A stretch of DNA of 64,000 bases from Leptasterias polaris (taxonomy: Eukaryota; Echinodermata; Asteroidea; Forcipulatida; Asteriidae). This document shows, piece after piece, positions 51,928 to 62,549 of this stretch. Made by a program: the position numbers and the translations under genes. The stretch's first letter is position 1. Each line of letters starts with the position of its first letter. Where the stretch lies: positions 809,001 to 873,000 of the forward strand of contig JAZGTN010000210.1 in NCBI GenBank assembly GCA_037783415.1, in the 5' to 3' direction. The notes below the pieces were generated by a model that saw only the letters and a list, made by a program, of their open reading frames with translations, was not told the origin of the DNA and made no database searches.

Positions 51928-52572
51928 TGTCGCGCGTACCACGAACCGACCTAACTGACAAAAATCACACACTTTTGCAAATTTTTTTTTTTACAAATTA
52001 TTAATATACTCATTACTGTTAACATTTTCAGCAAGTTTCAGAACTAAATACGTAGTAGTTTTGTAATTACACTAATTACTAAAAACGACGTATCACTAGA
52101 TTTGCCGTTTTGTCTTTTCACAAAGTGACCTATCTAGATACGCCACTTTACCAATGATGTACTATGCGCTACAGCGCGCGCGGTTCGGGCGCGCGTGTAA
52201 AATTTGCGTACCACGAACTGACCTAACTCAAAGCGTGGTATTTTCACAAAGTGACCTAACTAGATACGTCTCTATTATGCATTGGTTTGTACACGGCGCT
52301 CTGCGGGCAAAACTCGGATTTTAATTTTCACAAAGTGACCTATCTGTTTAGGTATTATTTACTAATTAAAATAGTTGCGGGGATTAAATGAAATTGACAG
52401 TTCTGTATTAATAAAGTAGTCGGCTTTATTTTTGTCTTAAAAAATTGTATACAAATAGTTAGCAGAACCCGAAACAGCAGTTTGAAAAATAGTGCAACTT
52501 CATTCGGGATTTTCTCCAAACATGTTTTTTTATACTGTGTACGAGTTAGGTCGGTTCGTGGTACGCGCGACG
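51928..52572. mobile_element. 645-bp nested element with perfect 28-bp inverted repeats (GTCGCGCGTACCACGAACCG)
   Basis: Both ends carry GTCGCGCGTACCACGAACCG followed by ACCTAACT, inverted. AATT stands immediately outside at 51924-51927 and 52573-52576, a likely 4-bp target duplication. The interior repeats GACCTAACT or GACCTATCT words (near 51947, 52128, 52211, 52249 and 52340), often after TTTTCACAAAGT. There is no transposase. Confidence 0.85.
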
Positions 52573-52699
52573 AATTGTAGATGTATACAATAAAACTAGC
52601 CTGTGAAAATTTCATTTCAAAAGGTGGTGGCACTTTTTATATCGCTGAAAATCCTGAGCGGTTGTGTCCATGCAGGAGGAATAATCCATAGTTGAAATA

Positions 52700-53402
52700 G
52701 ACTGTGCAAGTCTCGCGCGCATTCGAACTTCCGGGACCATAGTGGTCCCAACCATATGGAGTTTTACGTGGGCGAGATTTTGTTTCGTCAATTATTTTAG
52801 TTTAACGTAGTTTGTGACCTAGAAGATTATACATGTTGTTGGGAACGCAATACTAAGTGATAACAAAATATGAAAGTATAACCAATTCAACAATATAACG
52901 AAGAAAACTCGAGAATTAAACTTGACCTCAGCTTCCGGTTATTGCAAAAAATTAAGAATTTTGTGCTCACCTCCGATCATAAAACTTATGTAAAAGCTTG
53001 TTTTGGATGCGCGATTATAATCGCCAGATGCTGTAATTGCAAAGCAAACCCTTTTCATTGCAGTCTATGGTGTTGAGGCGTCGGCATTCCTCTTTAAACT
53101 GCGATACGGGTCAATTTAAAACCCATTTGACCTTCACGAATCTGCGTAAGGGGTTTCTAAAAAGTTAACATCAAAAAAGCATCCTTGTCCCAGAGTTTTA
53201 ATTTGTTTTTAATAATAATTAACACACTTTGGCGTATTTTTTTAAAAAGCTAAAACTAATTTCATGAAATTGTAATGATTTATTTTTGTTGTTCAGATTT
53301 TGTCATGAGATATAATTTAAAACAAAGATTTGATTTCAGAAATAAAAATGTTCTTCGTTTGACGTGTTTTCTCGTTCGGATACGCGCGAGACTTGCACAG
53401 CC
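52700..53402. mobile_element. 703-bp nested element with TGTGCAAGTCTCGCGCG ends and TA duplication
   Basis: Left end GACTGTGCAAGTCTCGCGCG, right end inverse GGCTGTGCAAGTCTCGCGCG. The inverted match continues imperfectly to about 29 bp. TA flanks both sides (52698-52699 and 53403-53404). A TA duplication is typical of Tc1/mariner-like elements, but no transposase is present and the superfamily is unproven. Ends similar to its right end occur at 464 and 17394. Confidence 0.82.
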
Positions 53403-53632
53403 TATACAAAATCTGAGAAAGGTATCTGACAGTAACATTTCTTTCAGATTCAAATTTTGAGGAATAAAAATTGATATCTCTTTCCATAACCACATTACTT
53501 AGAAGTGAAATGACTCTCAAAATGCAAGTAAGTTTTTATTAAGAATGATTACTAAGTGTACATACCCTTTAAAGGGAACCTATATCTTTGTTTTACCGGA
53601 GCCTAAATTGATTCCCATCCGCTACATTAGCG

Positions 53633-53990
53633 TGTCGTGGCCGAGCGGTTAAGAACACCGAACTCAAGCTCTGGTGTTTCTGTTCAGCAGAGTGTGGGTT
53701 CGAGTCCCGGTCGTGACACTTGTGTCCCTGAGCAAGACACTTAACTATAATTGCTTCTCTCCACCCAGGGGTAAAATGGGTACCTGTGAGGGCAGAGATG
53801 GTTCTTGTGATTGATTTAGCTTAGTAGCGCATATATTGCAACACAGGCTGTATACTCCCCAGGGAGCTGAGATGGTTTAAGGAATGAAAAAAATGGCCCA
53901 GTGACCAGGGGTAATAATGTTCGAAGCGCTTTGAGACGCCCTTGGGTGTGATAAAGCGCGATATAAATCCATATTATTATTATTATTACA
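53633..53990 (+). mobile_element. tRNA-Leu(CAA)-derived SINE, best copy
   Basis: The head GTGTCGTGGCCGAGCGGTTA has a class II tRNA A box. An anticodon-loop-like CTCAAGC (CAA) is followed by a long variable-arm region, the B box GGTTCGAGTCCCGG and GTGACAC, which pairs with the 5' GTGTC. The body includes TGAGCAAGACACTTAACTAT and GGGGTAAAATGGGTACC. The 3' end AAGCGCGATATAAATCCATA is followed by (TTA)n. The lack of a tRNA terminator and the fused body show a SINE, not a tRNA gene. Confidence 0.85.
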
Positions 53991-54002
53991 TTTATCAAAT
54001 AA

Positions 54003-54290
54003 TAAACCACAAGGGAAACTGACTGGGTAAATTTTTAAATGATTTTTGGGTTGAACAAAGAAAAATTGACTAGAGCGGGATTTGAACCAACGACCTCCGG
54101 TTTAACGTGCCGGCGCTCTACCAACTGAGCTATCTAGCCCTATGTTGGCGGTCTCCCTATTTTGTCAATATCTTTGTTCGGGGGGGGGGGGGGTGCCAGT
54201 CAGAAGCCATTCGACCGTAAACTGCCGTGTAGCCAGGGATCTCACCCAAATATACGATACAACCTGGGAAGCGGCAGCCAGGTTATTACA
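54003..54290 (-). mobile_element. tRNA-like SINE with internal poly(G), best copy of its family
   Basis: Minus strand: GGGCTAGATAGCTCAGTTGG, TAGAGCGCCGGCACGTTAAA, CCGGAGGTCGTTGGTTCAAA, TCCCGCTCTAGTC, a nearly cloverleaf-compatible sequence of about 73 nt with a GTT-like anticodon. It continues to ACCCAGTCAGTTTCCCTTGT. The 5' flank on that strand contains a C/G run (54180-54193). Being part of a repeated unit, it is probably not a working tRNA. Confidence 0.75.
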
Positions 54291-55066
54291 TTTCAATACA
54301 CATTCAAGGGTTCTCTCAAGGTGTTTTCAAATCTGTCTGTGGGGCGTTCTGGACCCAAATTTTGGAAGTTTGGCTAAAGCAAGATGCATTTGCAAACTTG
54401 GTGTTTATCTCTTGGTTTTTAAAAGCACTACAGTGCAATCTGGAGCATTCTAAATGGTTGTATCTTGATGATATGAATCTGAAGTCGAAAATTATTATTA
54501 TTATTATTTCTTTTCCCCTGCTTGTATCTGCACGCAATTTGCACAGTCAGTTCGATAATGCTATTGCTAGCTTCTGCTGCATGGGGAGAACCTAGGGTAA
54601 CCATCACTGTGTTACCCTAAATAAGTGTAAATTACTTCTTATCTTCTATACAAACAAGCTGTGAAAAATGTAAAACATTCTGGTTGTCCTGAAGAAACTG
54701 TTAGTCAGGGATACTGTGCAAGGTCATATCAATGTTATTTTAAAGGTAAGGTCATTTCTTCTATGGTTGTGCTGTCAAGTGTTGGGCAATTTTTTAGCAA
54801 TGTTTGCATTTACCACAGGTCAATTTGGGTGGTAAGCAGGGTTTTGCAACAGAGCTAATTCTTTTTTCTTTCTTTTGTATAATTTGTGTCCCAAACAAAT
54901 GACAGTATTGACAGAAAAATCTTAAGATATGGCTAGATAAATAGCTGGTAAACTGGTCGAACAACAGGCTCACAGGGATGAGATTTGAAGAATGTATACA
55001 TTCCTGAAAATGACTAGCAGCCTGGATTCCCCTTTATTCTAGACCTGGAACCTCCAAGATGCATAG

Positions 55067-55240
55067 CAAGGTTTTAGCCAGGATTTGGTAAAAGGGTGTC
55101 CAAATCTGCTGGAAATTTAAAAACTGGGTGTCCAAATTGTTCACTTACAATACATTTACATGTAAATGACAGATGAAACAGGGTGTCCAAATTTAAAACA
55201 GGGTGTCCAAAAGACACCCAGACACCCCTCTGGCTAACAC
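55067..55240 (-). mobile_element. GGACACCC-repeat element, copy 2 (inverse of 45596-45765)
   Basis: It starts CAAGGTTTTAGCCAGGATTT and ends CACCCCTCTGGCTAACAC. It matches copy 1 base for base in inverse except for five extra bases near the right end. The flanks are unrelated, showing independent insertion. Confidence 0.85.
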
Positions 55241-55570
55241 ACAGACTCTATCACCATATACAACAATCGAGTTTTGGACACAATCTATATATTATATCTT
55301 TCTCCCTTTTTGGTGACTGCTTTACTTTTTCTAGAAAATTTAAAAACTCAAGGAGATGTAAAGAAAATCCTGAAATTAGGAAAAAAACCTGAGAAATCAC
55401 ATGCCTGGAAGGATCCTACCTGTCCTGCTACATGTACATGTAGGTACTCACTGACAAAGTTCAGGATAAACCCTGAATATTAGGCCTATTGCTCCATGGT
55501 TCCACAATATTGTAGCATCACACTACATTGTGACGTGTATTATTTTTTTTATTTTACAAAACAAATTAGT

Positions 55571-55612
55571 TAATTGGCCTGATGTTTAGACCCTAGCAGA
55601 GTCTTTCTTGAA
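55571..55612 (-). mobile_element. Penelope-like-motif fragment
   Basis: Minus strand: GCCTTCAAGAAAGACTCTGC, then TAGGGTCTAAACATCAGGCC. It is a diverged copy of the motif in the 14085-14257 insert. Confidence 0.5.
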
Positions 55613-56654
55613 GGCTAATTTTTTTACCTCTGACCAAAAAGATCCAAGCTCTTGGTGAGGTTCACTGGAACTCCTACCAAGTTGCTGTTCAAACAAAATA
55701 CTGGGAAATAACAGCACAGTCCTTCTGTTCATTTAATCAGTGCCTATTAAGAAGATTGTAAGCCCCATTCACACAGACAAATTACCCTTGAATCCTGGCC
55801 GTAAGGTCTTTCCACACTTGCATTGCTGAACCCTGGCGAACTCATGGGATAGGTACCCCTTCTTGGCAGAAGGGTAAAGTTATTGGATAACTGTAGGATT
55901 TAGTGTACTGAGTGTTCATTTTACACAGGAAACATTGCATCTACATGTAGTGTGAAGCAAACATGGGGTTGGTGGTGGGGTTAAACTTCACAAGGAATCT
56001 CCTGGGGTTATATTCTCTCAGAATTGGTTCCGTCACGAGAAACAGGTTTTTAAGTGCATTTAGGGCCAGAGCAAAACTACCAAGAAAAAAGGGTGAGTCA
56101 CTGTAGTTTGATCCATTGCCTTTTCAAAATAGAGTATGACCGGATGTTCTCACTCGCAACTTTCAGTTTCTGTCTCACTTATTTTCACATCATCACAAAT
56201 TCCCACTGAAAAAAAAGCTTTCAAGAGGTTCATTCTCTGTCATTTAGAATAGGTTTTCATGGAATTCCTTTTCAAACTTACGCAGGATGTAGAGGGAATC
56301 AATGTGAGTTTTGTGTGAAGTACATGTAAGCGTATTGTGTATGCTTTAACACACAACCTGAGGCATAATTTTACACATGACGTTCTTTGCTAAGAGGAAG
56401 GGAAGCGGCTATTTTTTATCAACAGTTATAAGTGTTTTCCTCACATATTTATATTCTTCCACTGTTTTCTGAAGGGTAAAAATAACAACATCCCCCAACA
56501 CTTGTGTAGGCCCTACAAGGTATATGTTCACTTTGTGAGGCCATACAAATATTGAAACATTAAATCTTTGGCTGCCCAATATACATAATCATACATAATC
56601 AACAATATTTTTCGCATTTCTGTTTCAGTTCAACAACCAAAGGAACGATGATAC

Positions 56655-56821
56655 AGGCCTGGAATTACACGGAGGCCACGGAGGCCATGGCCTTCGTTGC
56701 CCTGGTCTTGGCCTTAGTGCCCTTTCAAAAGTTTCCCATAGACTTTATGATTTTCCAATACAAGTGCCCTTTGCAAAATCAAAATGGCCTTGCCCTTTCA
56801 GAGATGAAATTCCAGGCCTGA
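56655..56821. mobile_element. 'GCCTTGG' inverted-repeat element, fullest copy
   Basis: AGGCCTGGAATTACACGGAG at the left and the inverse AGGCCTGGAATTTCATCTCT at the right. The interior has TTGCCCTGGTCTTGGCCTTA and CCCATAGACTTTATG. It is 167 bp and non-coding. Confidence 0.75.
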
Positions 56822-56939
56822 TGATACATACACATGTACGAGGTTTGAAATTTATTTTGGTCAGCTATCTTGAATTTCTCCATTTCAACCCAATGTACCC
56901 ACACTGAACATTTGGTGCTTGATATGGGGCATGGTGGAA

Positions 56940-56953
56940 CCCCCCCCCCCCCC
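56940..56953 (+). repeat. poly(C) run of 14
   Basis: Homopolymer; runs of 15 G follow at 57072-57086 and 58817-58831. Confidence 0.9.
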
Positions 56954-59289
56954 TATTGCGTCTTCTTTGTGTGCCTTGAATCTCAGGAATTATTGTGAGG
57001 ACTTATATAGAGGAGGGGGGTACTTCTGTATGAGACTGAGAGGAAAATAGTTTGTTAAAGTGTTGGGTATTGGGGGGGGGGGGGGGTGGGGTACCCTCTG
57101 CCCCCATATCAGGCATGGTATAATAATGAAGCTCGGGGGGGATAGTCTGGTCCCTTTGAATAAATGAGTATAAATAAGCAGGGAACAATTTCATCCAGCA
57201 ATTTTGCATAGCAAAATATTTAGACTGAACTTGTTTTGTGCACACTGAATGCTCATATTGAGTAGCAACTCCTGATTTTTGAGTAGCAACTGATACATTT
57301 TGAGTTGCAATTTGCTCTGCTATACATAACGGAACATAGTGCATGAGAAGCGCTCAAATAATGATGCGCTGTGTGCGTGCACAAAGTATGTGCACGCACA
57401 CACACCGCGTATTCTGATCTGACCTCTAACGTATAACACATGCTATGAAACAGTCATTTTCATTAGATGTGATTTTATGTCCTGTACAATGGCAACTGGT
57501 TCCAATTAACCAATCATCTTTCATGTTACATGAATCGATAAAGAAATTATTCAGCTTGAAGAGGCAGCGCGATCCAGGTGAATGCGTTGCGTTATGTGCG
57601 AGTTATGGGAAGTTATGCTGCGAGAGCACGGCCATTTTCTGTTTTTTCACCTTCTGCCATAGGCGCGTGAAAGAAAGTCAATCTTTTTAAATCAAAAGGG
57701 CAATTTGTTCCCTATTAACAAACAGTAAATTAATGATATGAATTGAACGCGTGTATTTTTTTCTTATTAAAAGTGAACGATCCATGAAATTTGCTTTTCG
57801 CGATCTCGAGATATAATGGATTTTCTCGGAAATTCTGTGTTTTAAAAGTTAGTTTTATGCGTATTTTGGCACATGAAAACAAACACAACGCAAATGATCG
57901 CTATGTTCCGTTATGAAGCGAAATCGTTCACTGATAAGAACTATAGATCATTTTACACTGTGTAGGCCTACACACAGAGAACCCAACATCCCCCAACAAA
58001 AATGGTAGTACCAGTATAAAGGTCTGGTAATACAGTACATGTACATGATGTACAGCATACAAAAAGTAACCCATAAACATTTCAGTTTGAGAATTGACCT
58101 GATCAGAGCTTAAACTGCATACCCTTGGGCAGAGGATTACTGGGGAATTCATTGACTGTGGGCTGAAGCCCCTTACAGTACTTGCTGGTATGTCCCAGAG
58201 TTTTCACCAATCAGCAACCAGGCAACCAGGCAACCAGGCAACATGATTTCAATACATGCCTCCAGGCCCCATCTTTTTTAATCAGATTTTGTTGTACTAT
58301 GGGCGCCTTGGTTATGGATGCCTAGAAGTGCCAAAACACAGTCTTCCAGGAAATTGTTTTCCTTGCATTTCAGGGGCTGGAGGAGGGCCAAGTGATCATG
58401 AGTCAGTGGCTGGGTTCAGACAGGGACCCACTGGGGGTCAGCTGTAAACCACTCCAAGGTCAGAAGAAAAGAAAAAATTATGTACACAACTAAAAGGTTC
58501 AATTTCCCAATCCAGTACATAATAAACTTTTACTGGATGAGATCAGCCAGATCACTGACTTTTTGTTGAAAAAGTAGAAACTCAAATTCTATGACAATTC
58601 TAAAACGAAGGGTTTTCCTCATTTTTTTATATATTTTTTTTTTAAGTCGTTGAGAGCTCAGGGACATAGTTTTACAAATTTACCCAAAGTTTGTGACTTC
58701 TCAAAATATTGCCTTGGGATATTTTGTTCATTTTGAGTCTATGTTTGGAATGACTGGAGGTCTGCATTTAACAAGAGTTTCTCTTCTTTCACTCTCTCTC
58801 TCTTTTCTGAAGGGGAGGGGGGGGGGGGGGGTTACAAATGTACCTTGTTAGTATTTGAGTGAAGTCCTTTGGTGTTTCAGAAATCTACAGTAGCCAGGAT
58901 ATTAAGGCTTAGGGTGTACTTGACCCTAACCAACCCTGAAACATCAAAATTCCACTCCATGTTTTGTTTGATTCTTTTTGACTGCCGGACTGCACTGGTA
59001 AACTGATTATGCTTTACATGGGATCTGGCATACCACCACAATCGGAGTCCAACAGTTTGGATGTTGAGTTACTGGGTGTGGACTGAGAGCTGAACTGGTA
59101 AACTGACATAGGATCTGGCCAGAGTCCAAAAGTCTTGGTGTGGAGTTTCCATGGTGCTGGAATTCTAATGAAGACTAGCAGAAGGTTGAAAACTAGTTGA
59201 AATGTAAACCTTTGGACATTAGTAGACATTCAACCGGGAAATTTCACTATTTCTAATTTTCGCAATATATTAATTTGTTAATTTTTGTG

Positions 59290-59580
59290 TGTAATTTTGC
59301 TCATTGCGTCTCAAACATCGAGTTCCAATCCAAAGTCCCAGTCCAGATGGTCGAGTTTGATTCACTTGTCCATCATGATTCAAGTCTTAGTCCTAGAAAT
59401 TAATTTGTAGAAATTTTGTTTTTGCGTCTCAAACATTGCGTCCCAAACATTGAGACCCAGTCCCAAGTCCCAGTCCAGATGGTCGAGTTTGATTCATTTG
59501 ACTATCATGACTCGAATCTAAGACCAAGTCGTCAAAAAATGGGGCTTCGATTCGAACTTGAGTCAAAGTCGGAGTCACAA
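59290..59580 (+). repeat. imperfect duplication of ~120 bp
   Basis: GCGTCTCAAACAT occurs at about 59307 and 59425. CCCAGTCCAGATGGTCGAGT, then TTGATTCA, occurs in both halves (59338 and 59466). Confidence 0.7.
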
Positions 59581-60922
59581 GTCACACAACACTTTTTATT
59601 TATTTGATGAATTATCATACATGGCATGCTACACTTGCAGTGCACAACGCACCGGTTACTGCATTGGTTTGTTCACACAGCCCATAAACCTAGTCCATGT
59701 ACAATTCCTCAGGTTACCAGCTACCATTATTAGTTAAGTGGTTTATAGCCTGACATCTTTTCAATAACTTAACAGCCTCCGATTTAGACAGAACATGTGT
59801 CCACCTGTTGTTAGCCAAACCACAAATCAATCAAAATCAATGAAATCAATGAAATCAATTCATCATCATCTTGGCTACAGGATCCATGATGGTCAGGCTC
59901 TTGGGTGTCTAATGTTGGAGTGAATTACCGAACAATTGTTTAGTGAGGTGTGCATACATTACATGCCTTCATGTTTTCATCTGTATATTGACAGACATGA
60001 TGAAGGCAAGCCAATTGTGGGGGGACAAAGGGGGAAATTAAAAACCATTTAAATATCAGTGTTTGTCTGAAGAAAGATTAAGGGGGTGGGTTGCAACTTG
60101 CACTGGCCAATTTCGTGGAAATGCCGTGCATACGAACTCAGGCTGGGCTCAGAAGATAAAAATGGTAACTATTCAGATTACCAACAACCCAAATGCCATG
60201 TGATGTGTACTGTTTTGGATTGGTACCCTGCCAATTACTGCTTAGCAGAACACAATTTGTTTATAAGTTTCTGTTTGGCAGCACTATGAAATTGGGCCCT
60301 TGGCAATGAAAAGTCATGACCCCCCTGGTATTCCAGTCATTCCAACATTATTAGCCCTGACAACAACAAAAATGTATTAACCTTGTCAAACTCGATTCCT
60401 GCCGTTTTCTAAGAAATTGATAGAGCGCTGACGTTTCATTTTTGTGTTGTACCACCAAATAATGTTTCAAAAATTCAGTGCATCCTCTTCTTTCACAGTG
60501 TACTTGTTTGTGGTTTTACACAGATGTACTATACAATTTAGAGGAATTTGCAAAGGCCCAGTGCAGCCTTCACTAACCCCCGGGGTGCACTTACAAATGT
60601 ACATTCTTTGGACACCATATTTGGGGTTATGCTCGTTTTTTTGACATGATGTAAATAATTTCCCCCATTTTAAATTTCACCATGTTTACATTAATGTTCA
60701 CCGTACCATGACATAATAACATTATTTGTGCCTTTATTTAAAATTTGACCGTTCACTTTTCACAGGAGTCAACAATAAAAAAACAAACGTTAGTAAATTA
60801 TTTTATGTCCACAGCTTTTTTTTCTGGCAACATAAATATGCAACATCTACTTTATGTACATACAATAAGATGCACTCTTAAAACTTAACTGTGAAACTTT
60901 CATTAAAATCAAGGTTCAGGTT

Positions 60923-61010
60923 TGTGTGAAAACAGCATTTCACATGAAATTTTCAGCAGTAGGTACTGTGTGAAAACAGCATTTTACATGAGATTTTCAG
61001 CAGTAGGTAC
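60923..61010 (+). repeat. 44-bp tandem duplication
   Basis: TGTGTGAAAACAGCATTTCA begins at 60923 and TGTGTGAAAACAGCATTTTA at 60967. Both continue to TTTTCAGCAGTAGGTAC, with two or three differences. Confidence 0.85.
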
Positions 61011-61296
61011 TGTACTGATAAAACATGCCATTGTTTGTATGCAATTAAATGTTCACAATATTTTCTCAAAAATGGCAACCTTTCACAGGGGGCTAAAATT
61101 ATACATGTGTATTTCAAAGCCCACAATTTGTACAAACTTCATAGTGTAGCGAGTAATCTTGTTATGTATGTAAGTAGATTAAAAGTTGTCAATTTGTTTT
61201 TGTGATAATCACAAATACTGTACAATGTATATATGCCTGCATTGGGTGTATTGACATGAATGCCTCTTTAATTAAGTACCCACACATGCCTACTCA

Positions 61297-61646
61297 TATG
61301 CATGCAGTGACATGTAGGCCTACATCAAATCTTGCAGCACAACTTATATGCATGCAGTGACATGTAGGCCTACATCAAATCTTGCAGCACAACTTATATG
61401 CATGCAGTGACATGTAGGCCTACATCAAATCTTGCAGCACAACTTATATGCATGCAGTGACATGTAGGCCTACATCAAATCTTGCAGCACAACTTATATG
61501 CATGCAGTGACATGTAGGCCTACATCAAATCTTGCAGCACAACTTATATGCATGCAGTGACATGTAGGCCTACATCAAATCTTGCAGCACAACTTATATG
61601 CATGCAGTGACATGTAGGCCTACATCAAATCTTGCAGCACAACTTA
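61297..61646 (+). repeat. perfect 50-bp x 7 tandem array
   Basis: Units start at 61297, 61347, 61397, 61447, 61497, 61547 and 61597. The unit is TATGCATGCAGTGACATGTA, GGCCTACATCAAATCTTGCA, GCACAACTTA. I see no difference among the seven copies. Each has a 14-bp palindrome (ATGTAGGCCTACAT) and TGCATGCA. Confidence 0.95.
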
Positions 61647-62144
61647 TTTTACAATATCTGCATACATGTAGCCCTGTGTTGTGTCACTATTTTAAATGAA
61701 AGTCCATCATTATTCTTTTTTGAAGGGTCGATTCGATTATCATTCCCACAAGCCTCAAAGCTTTCAATGTAAACACACCGCTCAAACAACCTGTGAAAAT
61801 CTCATCAACTTCGGTGATCATGTTTGAGTAAAAGAAACAAGAAAGGGGGCCTACTGTTTGTGTTTTCTCACAGGGATTTTGTGCAAGTTTATTATTAAAT
61901 GTTTGTTACTGCCCTGCGGAGAGGGGGGAGAAGGGGGAGCAGTCTTCAAATGCCATTTCCTTGACTTTGTCAAGGACGGATTTCTGATGATCTGACATCC
62001 AAACCCCACAGGCAAAAAACATGCTGCCATGGAATGTTAATCCAGTCAGATTAGTAGCTAATTCTTACAGGTAAGATTTGAATGATAAAGCTCTGAACAT
62101 TTTCCTGGGACTTTTTATTTGTGAGGAATAGTCCTAAAATGTAC

Positions 62145-62345
62145 ATTGGGCTACTTTGCTTTGTAGATTGTTCTTGTACCACTGTAAGAACTTGTCATGC
62201 TGTTATTCTATTTCTACTACCATGAAGTTAGAATTCGAAATTCATGAGGACTTCTAATCTTAGTTCTGAAAAGAACTATCCTGTTTTCGTGCTTCGGACT
62301 GCACTAAGCTTACTGGATCGAGGGGACTTATTGTGAATAACTTCA
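62145..62345 (+). mobile_element. GAGAACTTGTCTTGC-family repeat copy
   Basis: GTAAGAACTTGTCATGCTGT, later AGTTCTGAAAAGAACTATCC; shared with 51165-51340 and 12140-12170. Confidence 0.55.
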
Positions 62346-62549
62346 CTGCTGCGGACTGAGTAATTATTGGTCTTAGCGTTTTGACTAGCCTGCTCTTGAG
62401 ATCATCAGGAGACTCAAGAGTGTTTGAGATGTTGGTCTCTTTTACAGGGATTCAGAGGTTTCAGGGTAGAGTCAGTACTGCTCAGTTACCACAAACCATA
62501 TTAAATATGGAAGTTGTTTAAAAAATGAAGGAAGGAAAAATAGGACTGT

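Larger units (their letters stand above)
51856..53573. mobile_element. MITE family 3 copy with two nested insertions
   Basis: The left end TTTAAAGGGAACGTATACCT and the right end AAGTGTACATACCCTTTAAA are those of family 3. Removing 51928-52572 and 52700-53402 leaves about 370 bp that follow the family consensus, including TTTCATTTCAAAAGGTGGTG between the two insertions. Confidence 0.85.

Noticed and set aside
53633..53720. Functional tRNA-Leu gene
   Set aside because: The tRNA-like head is fused to a repeated body with an (ATT)n tail, has no oligo-T terminator after the acceptor stem, and has sister copies with the same junction.
54070..54145. Functional tRNA gene on the minus strand with a GTT-like anticodon
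   Set aside because: It is embedded in a dispersed repeat with copies at 13340, 16880 and 35378 in various states of decay. The acceptor stem pairs imperfectly.
61297..61646. CRISPR-like regular repeats
   Set aside because: The seven 50-bp units are contiguous with no spacers, in animal DNA. It is a tandem array.
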